A DNA stretch of 64,000 bases from Synechococcus sp. BL107 (GCF_000153805.1 NZ_DS022298.1:628616-692615); one strand, 5' to 3'. Positions 8,742 through 19,078 are shown, numbered from the stretch's first letter. Program-made: numbers and translations. The notes: generated from the letters alone by a model not told the origin.

Positions 8742-10069
8742 TACGCCTCCTTGGACTGATCGGTTTGGCTGGATAGGGTCGCTAGGGCAAACCAGCCAGT
8801 GAGTTGGACTTCCGGACGAAAGAAGATCGTGTCGGTGATGCCTTGCACCAACATTCCACTGATGGCAGCCAGGCAAGCAATGCCTGCTAAGGCTTCTGGG
8901 CGATCGAGGTGAAGGCTTGCCAAGCCTTTGCGCACTGCAGCATTGAGAAGTCCCAAGCAGGCAATTAGCCCTGGAACCCCCATCTCCACCAGGATCTCGA
9001 GGGGCACCGAATAGGCGCTGAGGGCGTTGAACTTGGGTTGCTGATACAGCGGATAAATACTGTTGAAGGCGGCATTGCCAGGACCAATGCCCAGCCAGGG
9101 ATGGTCGCGAACTATTTCAGCTGCAGCGAACCAAACATTGATGCGGAAATTGTTGGAGCTGTCCCCACGACCGGCCAGAAGACTGCTGATTCTTGTGCGG
9201 ATGGGCTCGAATTGAGTGGTGGCGACAACGAGCACAACAACACCAAGGAGTAAAACGGCTGGCGGGAGTAACCGTCGCCAGATCAACGGCCACGTTTGTG
9301 TGCTGCGCACCAAGAGCAAAAGCACAACAACGGCGAGGCCTGAGATCAGCCCTAACCAACCTCCGCGGCTGTAGGTGAGCACCGTGGCGACGGTGGTAAG
9401 CACCAAGGTGACACCTGCAAAGAGCCGACAACCAAAACCTTTCCAGCGCAATAGGGCGATCGCCGCGAACGGCAGTAAGGGCAGCAAGTAGCCGGCTAAA
9501 AGATTTGGGTTGCCCAGTGGTCCGTAGATCCGGATGGTGCCAGCACTCATGGAGTTCGGATCAGCCCAACCCGCCAGTTCTTCAGTGCTGGCATAAAGCT
9601 GCCTGAGAGCCAAAACACTGCTGAGGAGTCCACCACAGAGCAAGCCAGCCAGGAGGCGATCCCACCACCTCTGGTGATGGATCAGAAGCTTGTGAATCAA
9701 CGCAAATACCGTGAGGTAGCTCAGCAGTTTCAACAGTCCTTTTGTCGCTGCGATCGGTACAGGTGAAACCCCCGTGGCCAGAACGGCCACTCCCAAAATG
9801 ATCAGGAGCCAGGTTGTGATTTTTTCGATCGGAGCGGCTGGTGTAACGAGGCTCCAAATCACCCAGAGAAGGCCGCTGCTCAACATCAAAAGGGTCAGTC
9901 CCGAACGCGTGAAGAACGGCAGACCGCCGAGCAGAACGATCAAAAGACAGCCCGCTAACAGCTCCAATCTGTGCAAAGTGGCAGGGCTTGCCCTTAGGAG
10001 GCCCTGCCAGCGCGACAGCATTGGTATCGAGCGACTGGAGACATGACTGGACACATCCGTTGCGGGCAT
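8741..10069 (-). CDS. ictB: IctB-family O-antigen ligase-like membrane protein
   Basis: A 442-residue polytopic protein with about ten membrane segments and the Wzy_C/O-antigen ligase domain. The periplasmic-loop landmarks YGPLGNPNLLAGYLLPLLP, TYSRGGWLG and DHPWLGIGPGNAAFNSIYP are typical of cyanobacterial IctB. IctB was named for a proposed role in inorganic carbon accumulation, but its family is that of glycan polymerases and ligases. Here it is translationally coupled to a GlcNAc-kinase-like gene, with glmM and slt nearby, and that context favours a glycan role. It lies three bases downstream of the trmB stop, probably in one transcript. Confidence 0.88.
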   Translation of the reverse strand: MPATDVSSHVSSRSIPMLSRWQGLLRASPATLHRLELLAGCLLIVLLGGLPFFTRSGLTLLMLSSGLLWVIWSLVTPAAPIEKITTWLLIILGVAVLATGVSPVPIAATKGLLKLLSYLTVFALIHKLLIHHQRWWDRLLAGLLCGGLLSSVLALRQLYASTEELAGWADPNSMSAGTIRIYGPLGNPNLLAGYLLPLLPFAAIALLRWKGFGCRLFAGVTLVLTTVATVLTYSRGGWLGLISGLAVVVLLLLVRSTQTWPLIWRRLLPPAVLLLGVVVLVVATTQFEPIRTRISSLLAGRGDSSNNFRINVWFAAAEIVRDHPWLGIGPGNAAFNSIYPLYQQPKFNALSAYSVPLEILVEMGVPGLIACLGLLNAAVRKGLASLHLDRPEALAGIACLAAISGMLVQGITDTIFFRPEVQLTGWFALATLSSQTDQSKEA

Positions 10070-10072
10070 CCT

Positions 10073-10783
10073 TCAGGCTTCTGGCATTGGAGCACTACCT
10101 GGATTATCGATCTGCTGCCAGCGCTGCTCTAGCGCTTCGATGGGAGGTTGATTGGTGTGATTGCGACGGAAGAGCACCCGATACACGGGAAGCTGCTGAT
10201 CCATCACATAACGCTCCCGCTCAGTTGGCACCGATAACGGGTTCGTTTTGCGCCACGGGTGCGCATCACCGTCAGGGCGGTCGAAACAACCAGACAGTTC
10301 CGTGAGGATCACCATCGGATCAATCACCTCCCGCACATCACTCTGGATAAAAAAGTCTTTCCCGGGCTGAAGGGCCGAGGCGATTGCCATGAGGAGGCGG
10401 GGTTGCAAGACCCGCCGTTTGCGATGGCGTCGCTTGAACCAAGGGTCTGGAAACTGAATGGACACCCGCTGGAGGCGATCCTTGGGCAGTGTTTCCATCC
10501 ACCCTTCGAGGCTGATATTGGCGTTGCAAAACAACACCCGCACGTTCCCATGGGGGCTCTCAAGAGCTTCGCGATCGGCAGGGATCACCAAGGGGCGCCG
10601 AATTTCGACCCCAATGTGGTTCCAATCCGGATGACGGTCGGCCAAACCCAGAATGCATCGACCCCGTGCGCATCCGATGTCGAGATGGATCGGGTGCTCG
10701 GGGTGAGCGAATAGGTCGTTTGGTGGGGGCAACCGTAGAGGCAGCTGAAACGAACGACTGAGGGGATTGACGTGCTGTCGCAA
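10073..10783 (-). CDS. trmB: tRNA (guanine-N7-)-methyltransferase
   Basis: SAM-dependent methyltransferase that makes m7G46 in tRNA. The motifs are [16 protein letters not shown] (SAM loop), [11 protein letters not shown], and the TrmB-specific [20 protein letters not shown] conserved N-terminus in related picocyanobacteria begins at (M)RQHVNPLSR. Here that segment is preceded by TTG at 10783, four bases after the stop of the FIST gene, and I take this as the start (236 residues). An ATG at 10819 overlapping the FIST gene by 32 bases is the alternative, adding 12 residues. A still longer frame to 10903 would bury its start deep in the upstream gene and is unlikely. Confidence 0.9.
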   Translation of the reverse strand: MRQHVNPLSRSFQLPLRLPPPNDLFAHPEHPIHLDIGCARGRCILGLADRHPDWNHIGVEIRRPLVIPADREALESPHGNVRVLFCNANISLEGWMETLPKDRLQRVSIQFPDPWFKRRHRKRRVLQPRLLMAIASALQPGKDFFIQSDVREVIDPMVILTELSGCFDRPDGDAHPWRKTNPLSVPTERERYVMDQQLPVYRVLFRRNHTNQPPIEALEQRWQQIDNPGSAPMPEA

Positions 10784-10787
10784 GGGC

Positions 10788-12065
10788 CTATCGGTTGCTC
10801 GAGCTTGAGACGGGGGCATGACGGAGGAGCCCCCAGCAGGCGGTATAGCCATGCAAGTGGGTGGTTCCCGCGACGGGGCCGATTTCACCGTTGCAGAAGG
10901 CACCCGCCATGGGTAGGTCAGGCATCACACTGCGACCCAGCTTCACATCACCGTCAGGTGATCCGAAGAGGCCTTGGCCGCGGCCGAGGCAAGCCATAAG
11001 AAGTCCGAACGTGATCGGTTGCTCCACCGCATCGACGTGTTCGTTGAGCAGGGCAAGGGCCTCTTGACGGGAGGCTTCGGCTTCCCTCAAATGAAACTGG
11101 ACGTTTTGGCCAGCACGCACCCGCTCGGCGACAGCCACAGCACCATTGTTGGGGTCGACACCAATCAAGTTGCGAATCAAAAAAGCGCTGTCTTTGGGTT
11201 GCCCTTCTGCGGTTGGAAGTTGAAGGTTGCGACGCTCAATACCAAGAAACAGCGAGTGCCGCACCAACTCGCGTTCCGATTCGCTCAGGCCGGCAAGAAC
11301 CCGTTGCAGACAGGCCACTGGAGTCGACGTTGTGGTGCCGTCGTTGAGCTCGAGTAACACGTTGCGCTGCACTTGTTCGATGGCGAAGACTGGCCCGATC
11401 GGACGGCATCCTTGGGCGACCACGGTGTCGAACACCCAGTCACCGCCGATTGAACAGACTGCTGCACCCGTCACCACGTTTTGGTCGACCAGAAGGGAGC
11501 CATGGGGGGCGTTGTGGGGAGCTGCGATGCCGCCGATCTTTTCGGCTTCTGGGTAGGCGTAATCCAAACCACTAATCAGGTCGTTGATGCCCCGGCAGCT
11601 GGGATCGATCAGAACGATTTGGCTGCGGCTTGCATCGGGACGAATGCCAACCCAGTCCTGCCAGTTGATGGAGGCTCCATCGAGGTCTGGCAATTGATCA
11701 GTACTGAGAACGCTGGTTTGAATGTCGGCTCCCGGGAGACACATCAGCGTCACGCTGAGGGCCGGCCCCTGTTCGAGCTCGGAGGCACTGCCAGCCGCGT
11801 TGGTTCCGACTACTCCTCCGCCTGCGCATCCAAACCAATGTTTGGCGCGGAGACCGTTCTGGAGCATCGGCAGCAAACGGGGCAAGTCGCTGGCGTAGCC
11901 AGTCGAAACGAAGACGAGGGCTAAATCCGCCTCTCCACGGCGTCCCACTTGATTCACGACATCACGAACCGCCTCATCCAGAGATGGTTTGGATGACAAG
12001 CCAGTGCGGCATTGGGGCGCTGGGGAACCGCCTTGCAACCAGCTGAAGGGAGAAAACGTCGGCAT
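10788..12065 (-). CDS. FIST-domain protein (FIST_N plus FIST_C)
   Basis: The 425-residue protein has an N-terminal FIST_N domain ([18 protein letters not shown], then [10 protein letters not shown]) and a C-terminal FIST_C domain ending [19 protein letters not shown], the most conserved block of the family. FIST domains are proposed sensory modules that bind small ligands, perhaps amino acids, and are often fused to or beside signalling proteins. This copy is stand-alone, without a kinase, GGDEF or methyl-accepting domain. It probably heads a transcript with trmB, ictB and the kinase-like gene, since the gaps are short. Function is not known. Confidence 0.85.
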   Translation of the reverse strand: MPTFSPFSWLQGGSPAPQCRTGLSSKPSLDEAVRDVVNQVGRRGEADLALVFVSTGYASDLPRLLPMLQNGLRAKHWFGCAGGGVVGTNAAGSASELEQGPALSVTLMCLPGADIQTSVLSTDQLPDLDGASINWQDWVGIRPDASRSQIVLIDPSCRGINDLISGLDYAYPEAEKIGGIAAPHNAPHGSLLVDQNVVTGAAVCSIGGDWVFDTVVAQGCRPIGPVFAIEQVQRNVLLELNDGTTTSTPVACLQRVLAGLSESERELVRHSLFLGIERRNLQLPTAEGQPKDSAFLIRNLIGVDPNNGAVAVAERVRAGQNVQFHLREAEASRQEALALLNEHVDAVEQPITFGLLMACLGRGQGLFGSPDGDVKLGRSVMPDLPMAGAFCNGEIGPVAGTTHLHGYTACWGLLRHAPVSSSSNR

Positions 12066-12134
12066 GGTTTGGACCTTATCAATCCTGCAGGGCAGCCGGG
12101 CGCGTCGATAATGGCGCCAACTTGAACCCCATCT

Positions 12135-12746
12135 GTGAACGAGCTGTCTTACCGCGCATTGGTGTGGCTGACTTACCGGCTGGCCGCCACGTTTGCGGTG
12201 GGTCTTCCCCTCGTCTTATTGATTTGGTCTGCATGGCGGCGTGACGCCATGGTTGTGCGTCTTCTTGGGCTGTACTGGAAAGTGGCCAGCCTCATGGGAA
12301 TCAGTGTGCTGCTGCTGGTGGACGAGCGGCCGCTCGGATACCTCACGGCAGTTGTTGCTCCGGTGCTGATGGTGGTGAGTGTGTGGTTCTGGGTGGATCT
12401 CAATGAAGAGCTTGCTGATCAGCCAGCTTGGAAAGCTTTGCCGCTCACCGTTCGCTTATGGCGCTGGGCGTTGAGTGGCTTTGCTGTCATCAGTGTGGCG
12501 ATGACCACCACTGGCCTCAGCTGTCTACAAGGGGGGCAAACGGCGAACTGTTTGGCATGGCTGGAGGCGCCTCAGGGTTTGCATGGATTTGCGGCCACGG
12601 TGTTTGATTTCATTTTTGGAGGGCAGTGGACTGAAGCGTTTGCCGCCTTTGTGGGCTACGTGGCTTTGGTGGCTTACCTGGCTGGCTTCCTGCAGTGGTT
12701 GTTGATTCGCCTACCGCGTTATGGGCGCGTTGCAGGGGATTTTTGA
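12135..12746 (+). CDS. DUF3177-type integral membrane protein
   Basis: This 203-residue protein starts at GTG (12135) and has about five membrane segments. It resembles the cyanobacterial DUF3177 family, but I give that name from memory of the overall pattern and not from a motif with known chemistry. A short conserved stretch SCLQGGQTANCLAW holds two cysteines that could form a disulfide in a non-cytoplasmic loop. Its TGA overlaps the ATG of the next gene by one base, so the two are translationally coupled. No function is assigned. Confidence 0.75.
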   Translation: MNELSYRALVWLTYRLAATFAVGLPLVLLIWSAWRRDAMVVRLLGLYWKVASLMGISVLLLVDERPLGYLTAVVAPVLMVVSVWFWVDLNEELADQPAWKALPLTVRLWRWALSGFAVISVAMTTTGLSCLQGGQTANCLAWLEAPQGLHGFAATVFDFIFGGQWTEAFAAFVGYVALVAYLAGFLQWLLIRLPRYGRVAGDF

Positions 12747-13039
12747 TGACCGATGTCGAACTGGTTTTTCAGCTGGAAGAGCGCAGTCGGAACCATGGTG
12801 ATCGGGTATTGCGCCTGGTGGGTGTCGTGGGAAATGAGCCCTTTGAACTGCTTATTTTTCGTGGTTTTAGTAGCAGTACAACCCATCCCACACGATTTGA
12901 TCCCGATGCTTCGGTGCTTCCGGATGGCACCGTCCTTGATCGCGCAGAGCTGTTGATGGGGCCGATCATGCCTGGCGATGAACGCGTCTTGGCAGGACCG
13001 ATGCCTCCGGCTGAGTTGCTGACTCAGGCCAGTTGGTAA
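12746..13039 (+). CDS. small conserved protein coupled to the DUF3177-type gene
   Basis: A 97-residue soluble protein beginning [18 protein letters not shown]. The start at 12746 sits in a TGATG overlap with the upstream stop; a longer frame to 12695 would run inside that gene and has no support. The sequence has the look of a small beta-rich domain ([20 protein letters not shown], then [20 protein letters not shown], which introduces the sequence as instruction-like strands and turns). It has no catalytic motif I can recognise. Its 3' end overlaps the end of ileS by 16 bases, tail to tail. Confidence 0.7.
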   Translation: MTDVELVFQLEERSRNHGDRVLRLVGVVGNEPFELLIFRGFSSSTTHPTRFDPDASVLPDGTVLDRAELLMGPIMPGDERVLAGPMPPAELLTQASW

Positions 13040-15945
13040 TCCCTTCTATTCAGCACTTCAATGCAACGCCCGCACAGATCGGGATGGTCGGAGTGCTGAC
13101 CGACGTCCGCTTCGTAATGCCAGCAGCGACTGCATTTGCTGCCACGGGCATGGGCCACTTCAATTAAAGCTTGCTCGTTGTCTTGGCTGGCCAAGAGTTC
13201 TGCCCATGGTTCTCCGCCGATTTGGAGTTGAGAAACCAACAGCCAATCGCGCAGGCCATCAACTTCAGCATCGCCGTGCTCATCGAGCCATTGGAGAGCC
13301 GCGATGAGTTCCGGGCTGTGGGCTTCCAAACGGACGGCTGCTTCCAGAGAAGCACCGAGTTCCTGTTGGTTGCGGCAGTCCTCCAGCACTTTGTTCACCG
13401 CTGTTCGGAGCTGGCGAAGCTGCTGAACTGGAGATGTCAGTGCGGGGTCTCGCCAATCGGCAGGAACACTGGGCCAACCGTTTTGGAAAACCGACGTATG
13501 GGCCACTGGATAGGGAATGTTTTGCCAAATGTCTTCTGCCATGTGGCATAGGACCGGAGCGATCATTCCAGCCAGGCGTTCAATAATTAAGGCCATGACT
13601 GTCTGACAGCTTCGCCGGCGACGATCACCAGGGGCGCTCACATAGAGACGATCCTTGGCGATATCCAGATAGAAGTTAGATAAGTCGGAAACGCAATAGT
13701 TCTGGAGTAATTGAAAGAAGCGATAAAACTCATAACTTTCAAATGCTGCATTGATGTCGTCCATAACTTCGGCTGAGCGTTGCAGCATCCAGCGATCGAG
13801 TAACGGCAGTTCACTCACTGGAATCGCGTCACGACTTGGATCGAAATCATGCAGATTTCCGAGTAAATAGCGACTGGTGTTGCGGACTTTTCGGTATACA
13901 TCAGCCAGCTGCCGCAGGATTCCTGCTCCAATGGGAACGTCGGCCGAATAATCCACTGAACTCACCCAAAGACGCAAGACATCTGCGCCGTATGGGGGGT
14001 CTTGTTTTTGATTTTTACCCCCAGCAATGATCACCATCGGGTCCACCACATTCCCCAATGATTTGCTCATTTTTCGACCTTTCTCGTCCAGGGCGAAGCC
14101 ATGGGTGAGAACGCGTTGATAAGGGGCATGGCCATTGACGGCCACAGAGGTGAGCAGAGAGCTCTGGAACCAGCCACGGTGCTGGTCGGACCCCTCTAAG
14201 TACAGATCTGCTGGGTAGCTGAGGTTGTCGCGTTGGCTTGCAACAGCGGCCCAACTGGAGCCTGAGTCGAACCACACATCCATCGTGTCCGTTCCTTTTC
14301 GCCAATCGCTGGCTTCGCTGGCGTAGGCCGCTGGGAGGAGCTCCGACTCGTCTTTTTCCCACCAAACATCTGCGCCATGGGCGGCAATGAGGCTCTGAAT
14401 GTGAGCCAAGGTTTCGGCGTTGAGTAAGACCTCCCCATTGGTGCGGTTGTAGAAGACCGGAATCGGAACGCCCCAGGTGCGCTGGCGGGAGATGCACCAG
14501 TCTCCGCGCTCCTTCACCATCGATTCGATTCGGTTTCGACCCGATGCAGGCGTCCAATTCACTTTGTCGATGGCGTTGAGTGCTTGGTCACGAAAACCAT
14601 CGACGGAGGCGAACCACTGCTCGGTGGCTCGAAAGATCGTTGGTTTTTTTGTGCGCCAGTCGTAGGGGTAGCGATGGCCGTAGGGCTCATGCTTAAGCAG
14701 GGCATCAGCCTTCTCCAGGGCTTCGATGATGGCTGGGTTGGCATCTTTCAGTACGTTGAGTCCGGCAAACGCCCCGGCTTCGTCGGTCAAGGTGCCTGCC
14801 TCGTCGACAGGACAGAGCACAGGTAAGCCATGCTTTTGGCCGGTATGGAAGTCATCCACGCCATGGCCCGGCGCGGTGTGCACGAGGCCAGTCCCTGATT
14901 CAGTCGTGATGTATTCGCCGCCAATCACGACGGGGCTTGTCCGGTCCAGGAGGGGGTGGCGATAAATCAGGCCAGCCAACAACGAACCTTTGACGGTGGC
15001 TTTTTGCGTTAGAGGAAGGCCGAGGGTTTTACTCAGAGACTCAATCAGATCTGCTGCAACGAGCAGTAGACGACCGTTGCCGTTATCGGCGAGGGCGTAG
15101 TCGAGGCGCTCGTTGACGGACACCGCCAGGTTTGCGGGGAGGGTCCAAGGGGTTGTGGTCCAGATTGCAACGTGGAAGGCGTTGCCCAGTTCCTCCGCTT
15201 CGCTGGGGAGAACGATCCCTTCCTTTTGCAAGGCATCGCGCAGGGCCGCTGGAAGTTCGACAGCGGGGAACGCCGCGTAAACACTCGGACTGATATGGCC
15301 ATCGGGATATTCCAGCTCCGCTTCGGCGAGGGCTGTGCGGGAGCTGGGGCTCCAGTGCACAGGTTTCAAACCGCGATAAATGTGCCCTTTCAGCACCATG
15401 TCACCGAAGACTCCGATCTGAGCGGCTTCGTATTCCTTTTGAAGACTGAGGTATGGCTGATCCCAGTCGGCCCAGATTCCCCAGCGCTGAAAGCCTTTCA
15501 TTTGGCCATCCACTTGCTTTCGGGCGTAAGCAGCAGCCTTTTTGCGCAGCTTGATCGGAGTTAGTGCCTTGCGTTGCTCCTGATCCATCGACTGCAGCAC
15601 TTTCAGTTCGATCGGTAGGCCATGGCAGTCCCAACCAGGGACAAACCGAACGCGGCGCCCCTTCAAAATTTGGTGCTTGTTCACGATGTCTTTAAGCACC
15701 TTGTTCAGGGCGTGGCCCATGTGCAAGGCGCCATTGGCATAGGGAGGTCCGTCGTGGAGGGTGAAGGTCGGCCCTGTGTTGGTGAGGCCCAGCTTGAAAT
15801 CAATCCCGTGTTCCGCCCAAAAGCTCTGAAGTTCAGGCTCCCGGGTGACGGCATTGGCACGCATCCCGAAGCTGGTTTGCAGCAAGTTGAGGGTGTTTTT
15901 GTAAGAGGGACGTTCCTCAGCGGCACCGCGTGTTTCTTTATTCAC
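13024..15945 (-). CDS. ileS: isoleucyl-tRNA synthetase
   Basis: A 973-residue class I synthetase that charges tRNA-Ile and edits misactivated valine. The HIGH-type motif is HMGH at residues 75-78 and the second signature is KMSKS at 625-629. The CP1 editing domain lies between them with [12 protein letters not shown]. Near the C-terminus a four-cysteine zinc site ([13 protein letters not shown] and LCGRC) is intact. This corresponds to the bacterial type of IleRS with a C-terminal zinc domain. The ATG at 15945 gives a 30-residue lead before the first conserved block, normal for the family. It lies 27 bases downstream of the small membrane-protein gene. Confidence 0.97.
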   Translation of the reverse strand: MNKETRGAAEERPSYKNTLNLLQTSFGMRANAVTREPELQSFWAEHGIDFKLGLTNTGPTFTLHDGPPYANGALHMGHALNKVLKDIVNKHQILKGRRVRFVPGWDCHGLPIELKVLQSMDQEQRKALTPIKLRKKAAAYARKQVDGQMKGFQRWGIWADWDQPYLSLQKEYEAAQIGVFGDMVLKGHIYRGLKPVHWSPSSRTALAEAELEYPDGHISPSVYAAFPAVELPAALRDALQKEGIVLPSEAEELGNAFHVAIWTTTPWTLPANLAVSVNERLDYALADNGNGRLLLVAADLIESLSKTLGLPLTQKATVKGSLLAGLIYRHPLLDRTSPVVIGGEYITTESGTGLVHTAPGHGVDDFHTGQKHGLPVLCPVDEAGTLTDEAGAFAGLNVLKDANPAIIEALEKADALLKHEPYGHRYPYDWRTKKPTIFRATEQWFASVDGFRDQALNAIDKVNWTPASGRNRIESMVKERGDWCISRQRTWGVPIPVFYNRTNGEVLLNAETLAHIQSLIAAHGADVWWEKDESELLPAAYASEASDWRKGTDTMDVWFDSGSSWAAVASQRDNLSYPADLYLEGSDQHRGWFQSSLLTSVAVNGHAPYQRVLTHGFALDEKGRKMSKSLGNVVDPMVIIAGGKNQKQDPPYGADVLRLWVSSVDYSADVPIGAGILRQLADVYRKVRNTSRYLLGNLHDFDPSRDAIPVSELPLLDRWMLQRSAEVMDDINAAFESYEFYRFFQLLQNYCVSDLSNFYLDIAKDRLYVSAPGDRRRRSCQTVMALIIERLAGMIAPVLCHMAEDIWQNIPYPVAHTSVFQNGWPSVPADWRDPALTSPVQQLRQLRTAVNKVLEDCRNQQELGASLEAAVRLEAHSPELIAALQWLDEHGDAEVDGLRDWLLVSQLQIGGEPWAELLASQDNEQALIEVAHARGSKCSRCWHYEADVGQHSDHPDLCGRCIEVLNRRDYQLA

Positions 15946-15972
15946 AGGCTCTCTGGTCTGATTGAAGAATTA

Positions 15973-16512
15973 TCAGGCTTCGCCTTCACTCTCTGGCGCG
16001 CTTGTGGCCGGTGTGGTTTCAGGTGTTTCTTCGGACTGGCCTTCAGAGGAGGTGGTGGGTCCAGGCTCAGCTTCAGCATCGTTGGAGGCTTCCAGCTCGG
16101 GTCGAACCCATTTTTTTGAGGTGACTCCTGATTTTCCGGCTGGTTTGAGTTGTTTGACGATCCCTGTCAGGCCTTCTCCCAGGCTTGCCATAGCGGAGCC
16201 AAGTTGCTGCAGGTTGTTGCGCCAGTGATCTGCAGATCCAAGTTTTGTTTGCTCTTCATCGCTTAAGGCGCGCCACCGGGATTGCCCGACTTCGGCACTG
16301 AGGCGGCTGATCAAGAGGCTTCCACAAAGCACGGCAAGCATGGGGGCTCCCCGCATCCGATCGCTGCTGGTGACCAGCACAAGGCCGAGGATCAGCACAA
16401 CCGCTCCCCACACCCCGTCTCGAGGGCGACTGAGCTCTACAGCGAGCAGTGGAAGGAGAAGTAAGGCGAGGCCGAACAGCAGGCAAATGTCTCCGCTGAG
16501 GGTTGCGAGCAT
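15973..16512 (-). CDS. two-segment membrane protein with acidic tail, Ycf66-like in layout
   Basis: The 179-residue product has two hydrophobic N-terminal stretches (residues 9-26 and 34-70, including GAPMLAVLCGSLLI). A helical region follows, and then an acidic Ser/Thr/Glu-rich tail (ASNDAEAEPGPTTSSEG) that is probably disordered. The general arrangement recalls the Ycf66 family of cyanobacteria, but the resemblance is weak and I would not transfer the name. It sits directly upstream of ileS on the same strand and just after tRNA-Leu on the opposite strand. No function is proposed. Confidence 0.65.
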   Translation of the reverse strand: MLATLSGDICLLFGLALLLLPLLAVELSRPRDGVWGAVVLILGLVLVTSSDRMRGAPMLAVLCGSLLISRLSAEVGQSRWRALSDEEQTKLGSADHWRNNLQQLGSAMASLGEGLTGIVKQLKPAGKSGVTSKKWVRPELEASNDAEAEPGPTTSSEGQSEETPETTPATSAPESEGEA

Positions 16513-16570
16513 GGTTCGACGATGCGAATCGCTTCCCCCATTCTGCGGCGCTCCTTAAAGTGTGTGAACT

Positions 16571-16652
16571 GCCCACCTGGCGGAATTGGTAGACGCGCTG
16601 GTTTTAGGTACCAGTGACTTCGGTTGTGCGAGTTCAAGTCTCGCGGTGGGCA
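16571..16652 (+). tRNA. tRNA-Leu (anticodon UAG)
   Basis: A class II tRNA of 82 nt. The acceptor arms GCCCACC (16571-16577) and GGTGGGC (16645-16651) pair fully, with A at the discriminator position. The anticodon stem CTGGT/ACCAG encloses loop TTTAGGT, giving anticodon UAG, which reads CUA. A long variable arm and the TTCAAGTC T-loop region are present. The 3' CCA is not encoded. crtR begins 54 bases downstream on the same strand. Confidence 0.96.
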
Positions 16653-16706
16653 TTTCTTACCTACGTTGTGTGCGAGGAAAGTTTTCATGCGTTGCCTGAC
16701 CACTGA

Positions 16707-17738
16707 ATGACCCAGACCCCTGCTCAACAACAGGAGAGGCGTCTGGCAGGAGCTGGGTACCGCTCTGTTCCTCGCGAATATGTTGATCCTCCCTCTGCTT
16801 GGAACCCCACGGTTGGGTTGTTTTTTGGCGGATATGCCCTTGCCGCTCTCACGATTTGGGGCTGGTTCTTAGGGGGTTGGCCCTTGCCCCTGTTGCTTTG
16901 TACAGGCTTTTTAGCCCTGCACCTTGAAGGCACGGTCATCCACGACGCCTGCCACAACGCAGCCCATCCGAATCGTTGGATTAACCAACTGATGGGCCAT
17001 GGCTCTGCATTGCTGTTGGGTTTTAGTTTTCCTGTTTTTACGCGCGTCCATCTTGAGCATCATTCCCATGTGAATGATCCCCATAACGACCCTGATCACA
17101 TCGTCAGTACGTTTGGCCCTCTTTGGCTTATTGCCCCTCGTTTTTTCTATCACGAATGGTTTTTCTTTCAGCGTCGTCTTTGGAAGCGCTGGGAGTTAAT
17201 GCAATGGGGCTTTGAACGCAGCATCTTTTTGGTAATTGTTCTGGCTGCGATACGTTTTGATTTCCTGCCCTTTGTTTTTAATTGCTGGTTCGCTCCAGCT
17301 CTCATGGTGGGCGTCACTCTTGGTCTTTTCTTTGACTATTTGCCTCACCGACCCTTTACATCTAGAAATCGCTGGACCAACGCGAGGATTTATCCTGGTC
17401 AACTCATGAATTGGTTGATTATGGGACAAAATTATCACTTAGTCCATCATCTTTGGCCTTCTATTCCCTGGTTTGAATACAAGCCGGCCTATGAAGCTAC
17501 TAAGCCGCTTCTGGATTCAAAGGGATCACCTCAGCGTTTGGGAATTTTTGAAACCCAGCGAGATGGATATAACTTTCTTTATGACATTTTAGTTGGTGTA
17601 AGAAGCCATAAAACTCGCCGAGGAAAGATGCGTCGAGTTGCAAAAGTGCTGCCAGCTCGTCGTTTGCAGCGGGGCTGGCTTTCATTTGTCGATTCACTGG
17701 CGATTAAAACTGAACCAAAGCGCTGGAAGTCGTTTTAA
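16707..17738 (+). CDS. crtR: beta-carotene hydroxylase (CrtR type)
   Basis: A 343-residue membrane di-iron enzyme of the fatty-acid-desaturase superfamily. CrtR hydroxylates the beta rings of carotenes to make zeaxanthin and related xanthophylls. The three histidine boxes are HDACHNAAH, HLEHHSHVND and NYHLVHHLWP, and PHRPF adds a further histidine of the CrtR type. Hydrophobic segments flank the boxes as in other desaturases. The start ATG at 16707 follows tRNA-Leu by 54 bases. The gene converges on gatC with only eight bases between stops. Codon use becomes less GC-rich toward its 3' half. Confidence 0.88.
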   Translation: MTQTPAQQQERRLAGAGYRSVPREYVDPPSAWNPTVGLFFGGYALAALTIWGWFLGGWPLPLLLCTGFLALHLEGTVIHDACHNAAHPNRWINQLMGHGSALLLGFSFPVFTRVHLEHHSHVNDPHNDPDHIVSTFGPLWLIAPRFFYHEWFFFQRRLWKRWELMQWGFERSIFLVIVLAAIRFDFLPFVFNCWFAPALMVGVTLGLFFDYLPHRPFTSRNRWTNARIYPGQLMNWLIMGQNYHLVHHLWPSIPWFEYKPAYEATKPLLDSKGSPQRLGIFETQRDGYNFLYDILVGVRSHKTRRGKMRRVAKVLPARRLQRGWLSFVDSLAIKTEPKRWKSF

Positions 17739-17746
17739 GGGTTTAA

Positions 17747-18040
17747 TCAGTCCGCCAAAATTTTTGGTACACGAAAAAAATCACCCTCGCGCTGTGGAGC
17801 TTGATTCAGAATCTCTTCGCGTACAGGTGTTGGATCCACGCCATCTTGACGCGTCACATTGGTGACTTCCACAGCCCGCGTAGTTTCTGGCACGCCAGTC
17901 GTGTCGACTTGTTCGAGTTGGCTCACGTACCCCAGGATGGATTCCAGCTGCCCTGTGTAAGTGGCGATCTTGTCGTCTGGAAGGTTGAGGCGGGCCAATT
18001 TGGCGACCTTACGGACATCGTCGGCGGAGATCCGGCTCAT
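17747..18040 (-). CDS. gatC: aspartyl/glutamyl-tRNA amidotransferase subunit C
   Basis: A 97-residue protein of the GatC family, the small subunit of the GatCAB complex that converts Glu-tRNA(Gln) to Gln-tRNA(Gln). The N-terminal helix block [17 protein letters not shown] and the C-terminal [20 protein letters not shown] are diagnostic; the latter is the part that wraps around GatA. Length is standard. Its start overlaps the stop of the creatininase-family gene by four bases (ATGA), so the two genes are co-translated. gatA and gatB are not in the window. Confidence 0.95.
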   Translation of the reverse strand: MSRISADDVRKVAKLARLNLPDDKIATYTGQLESILGYVSQLEQVDTTGVPETTRAVEVTNVTRQDGVDPTPVREEILNQAPQREGDFFRVPKILAD

Positions 18041-18825
18041 GGGTCGCTCAGAAAACTACGAAGATCTTCGCTCAACGCGGTGGCAGCTGTCTCGATGATG
18101 GACGCTCCATGGTCTGCTGTTGCCAACGATGGGTGGGATCCCATGCGGCCATCGGGATGGCGGCGACGAAAGTCATCAGGACCGTGGATGGGTCCAGCGG
18201 GTGCTGGATCTTCCAAGTCGCGCTGTTTGCTTTGCAAGCTGGGTTCCACCTGAAGTGTGACGGCGATTTCACTTGGTGTGGCGTGATGCCCTTCTTTGTC
18301 GCCGTAAAGATCACGGGCTTGCCGCATCACTGGGCCCGCCATAAACCAATTTGAGAGGCGACAGCGTAGGTGTGGTGATGCAGGCAGCCCGCGACTTGCT
18401 GCTGTGCCATGGGCCTGAGCAAAGGCCGCTTTGGTCGTAGCAATGTTTCCACCGTGGCCATTGATCACGAAAACCCGTTCAAAGCCATGGCGCGCTAAGG
18501 ACAAAACGAGGTCTTGCATGACCGCCAGAAGTGTGGCGGGTTGCAAGCTCATGGTTCCGGCGAACCCCAGGTGATGTTCAGCCATGCCAAAAGCTTGCGC
18601 TGGTGTGACAAGAACACCGGTCCGCCGACCGACTTCGAGGGCGATGGCTTCCGCCGTTAACGCATCAGTTCCAATCGCCCCCGTTGGACCGTGTTGCTCC
18701 GTGGATCCCAACGGAATAATCACGCCTTTGCAGGTTTGGAGATAGGTTTCCACCTCAGGCCAACTCCGCAGTGCCAGGCGGATGTCTTCCGTACTGTCAG
18801 CAGGGTTGGGAAGCGAGGCAGGCAT
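18037..18825 (-). CDS. creatininase-family amidohydrolase
   Basis: The 262-residue product matches the creatininase/creatinine amidohydrolase family of metal-dependent hydrolases. Metal-ligand motifs are visible as [10 protein letters not shown] (Glu and His), IGTDALTAE, and VINGHGGN. Family members include creatininase, FAPy deformylases and riboflavin or mycofactocin enzymes, so the substrate cannot be read from this. The gene is upstream of gatC with a four-base overlap. Creatinine degradation is not expected in a picocyanobacterium, so a housekeeping hydrolase role is more likely. Confidence 0.85.
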   Translation of the reverse strand: MPASLPNPADSTEDIRLALRSWPEVETYLQTCKGVIIPLGSTEQHGPTGAIGTDALTAEAIALEVGRRTGVLVTPAQAFGMAEHHLGFAGTMSLQPATLLAVMQDLVLSLARHGFERVFVINGHGGNIATTKAAFAQAHGTAASRGLPASPHLRCRLSNWFMAGPVMRQARDLYGDKEGHHATPSEIAVTLQVEPSLQSKQRDLEDPAPAGPIHGPDDFRRRHPDGRMGSHPSLATADHGASIIETAATALSEDLRSFLSDP

Positions 18826-18878
18826 CTCAAAGGGTGGTGTCGTGTTGATCGATCGGGTTGCTAGACCCTGAAATGCAT

Positions 18879-19022
18879 CTAGTGCGCAGTTCCGTTCCCG
18901 TCGTACTTATCGGTGTTGTAGTAACCGCCTCGGGTGCCAAAGAACAAGCAGGCCAAGGGAAACAGCACAATGCTGGCTAAGAGCACTGTTCCGAGATTGA
19001 AGCCGGAAAGAGCGGCATCCAT
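18879..19022 (-). CDS. 47-residue single-span membrane protein
   Basis: An ATG at 19022 opens a frame beginning MDAALSGFNLGTVLL and ending with TAG at 18879. It contains one clear membrane segment (about residues 8-29) followed by a tyrosine- and glycine-rich tail, FGTRGGYYNTDKYDGNGTAH. The size and layout resemble small subunits of thylakoid complexes such as photosystem II or NDH-1 (NdhP is of this kind), but I cannot assign it to one. The clean frame, the fit between two minus-strand genes and the ordered hydrophobic/polar pattern make it likely real. Confidence 0.65.
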   Translation of the reverse strand: MDAALSGFNLGTVLLASIVLFPLACLFFGTRGGYYNTDKYDGNGTAH

Positions 19023-19078
19023 GGTGGTCTTGTTCCGTTAACAACAGCTTGGCGCTTCAGTAGCGGCACTGCAGGAGT

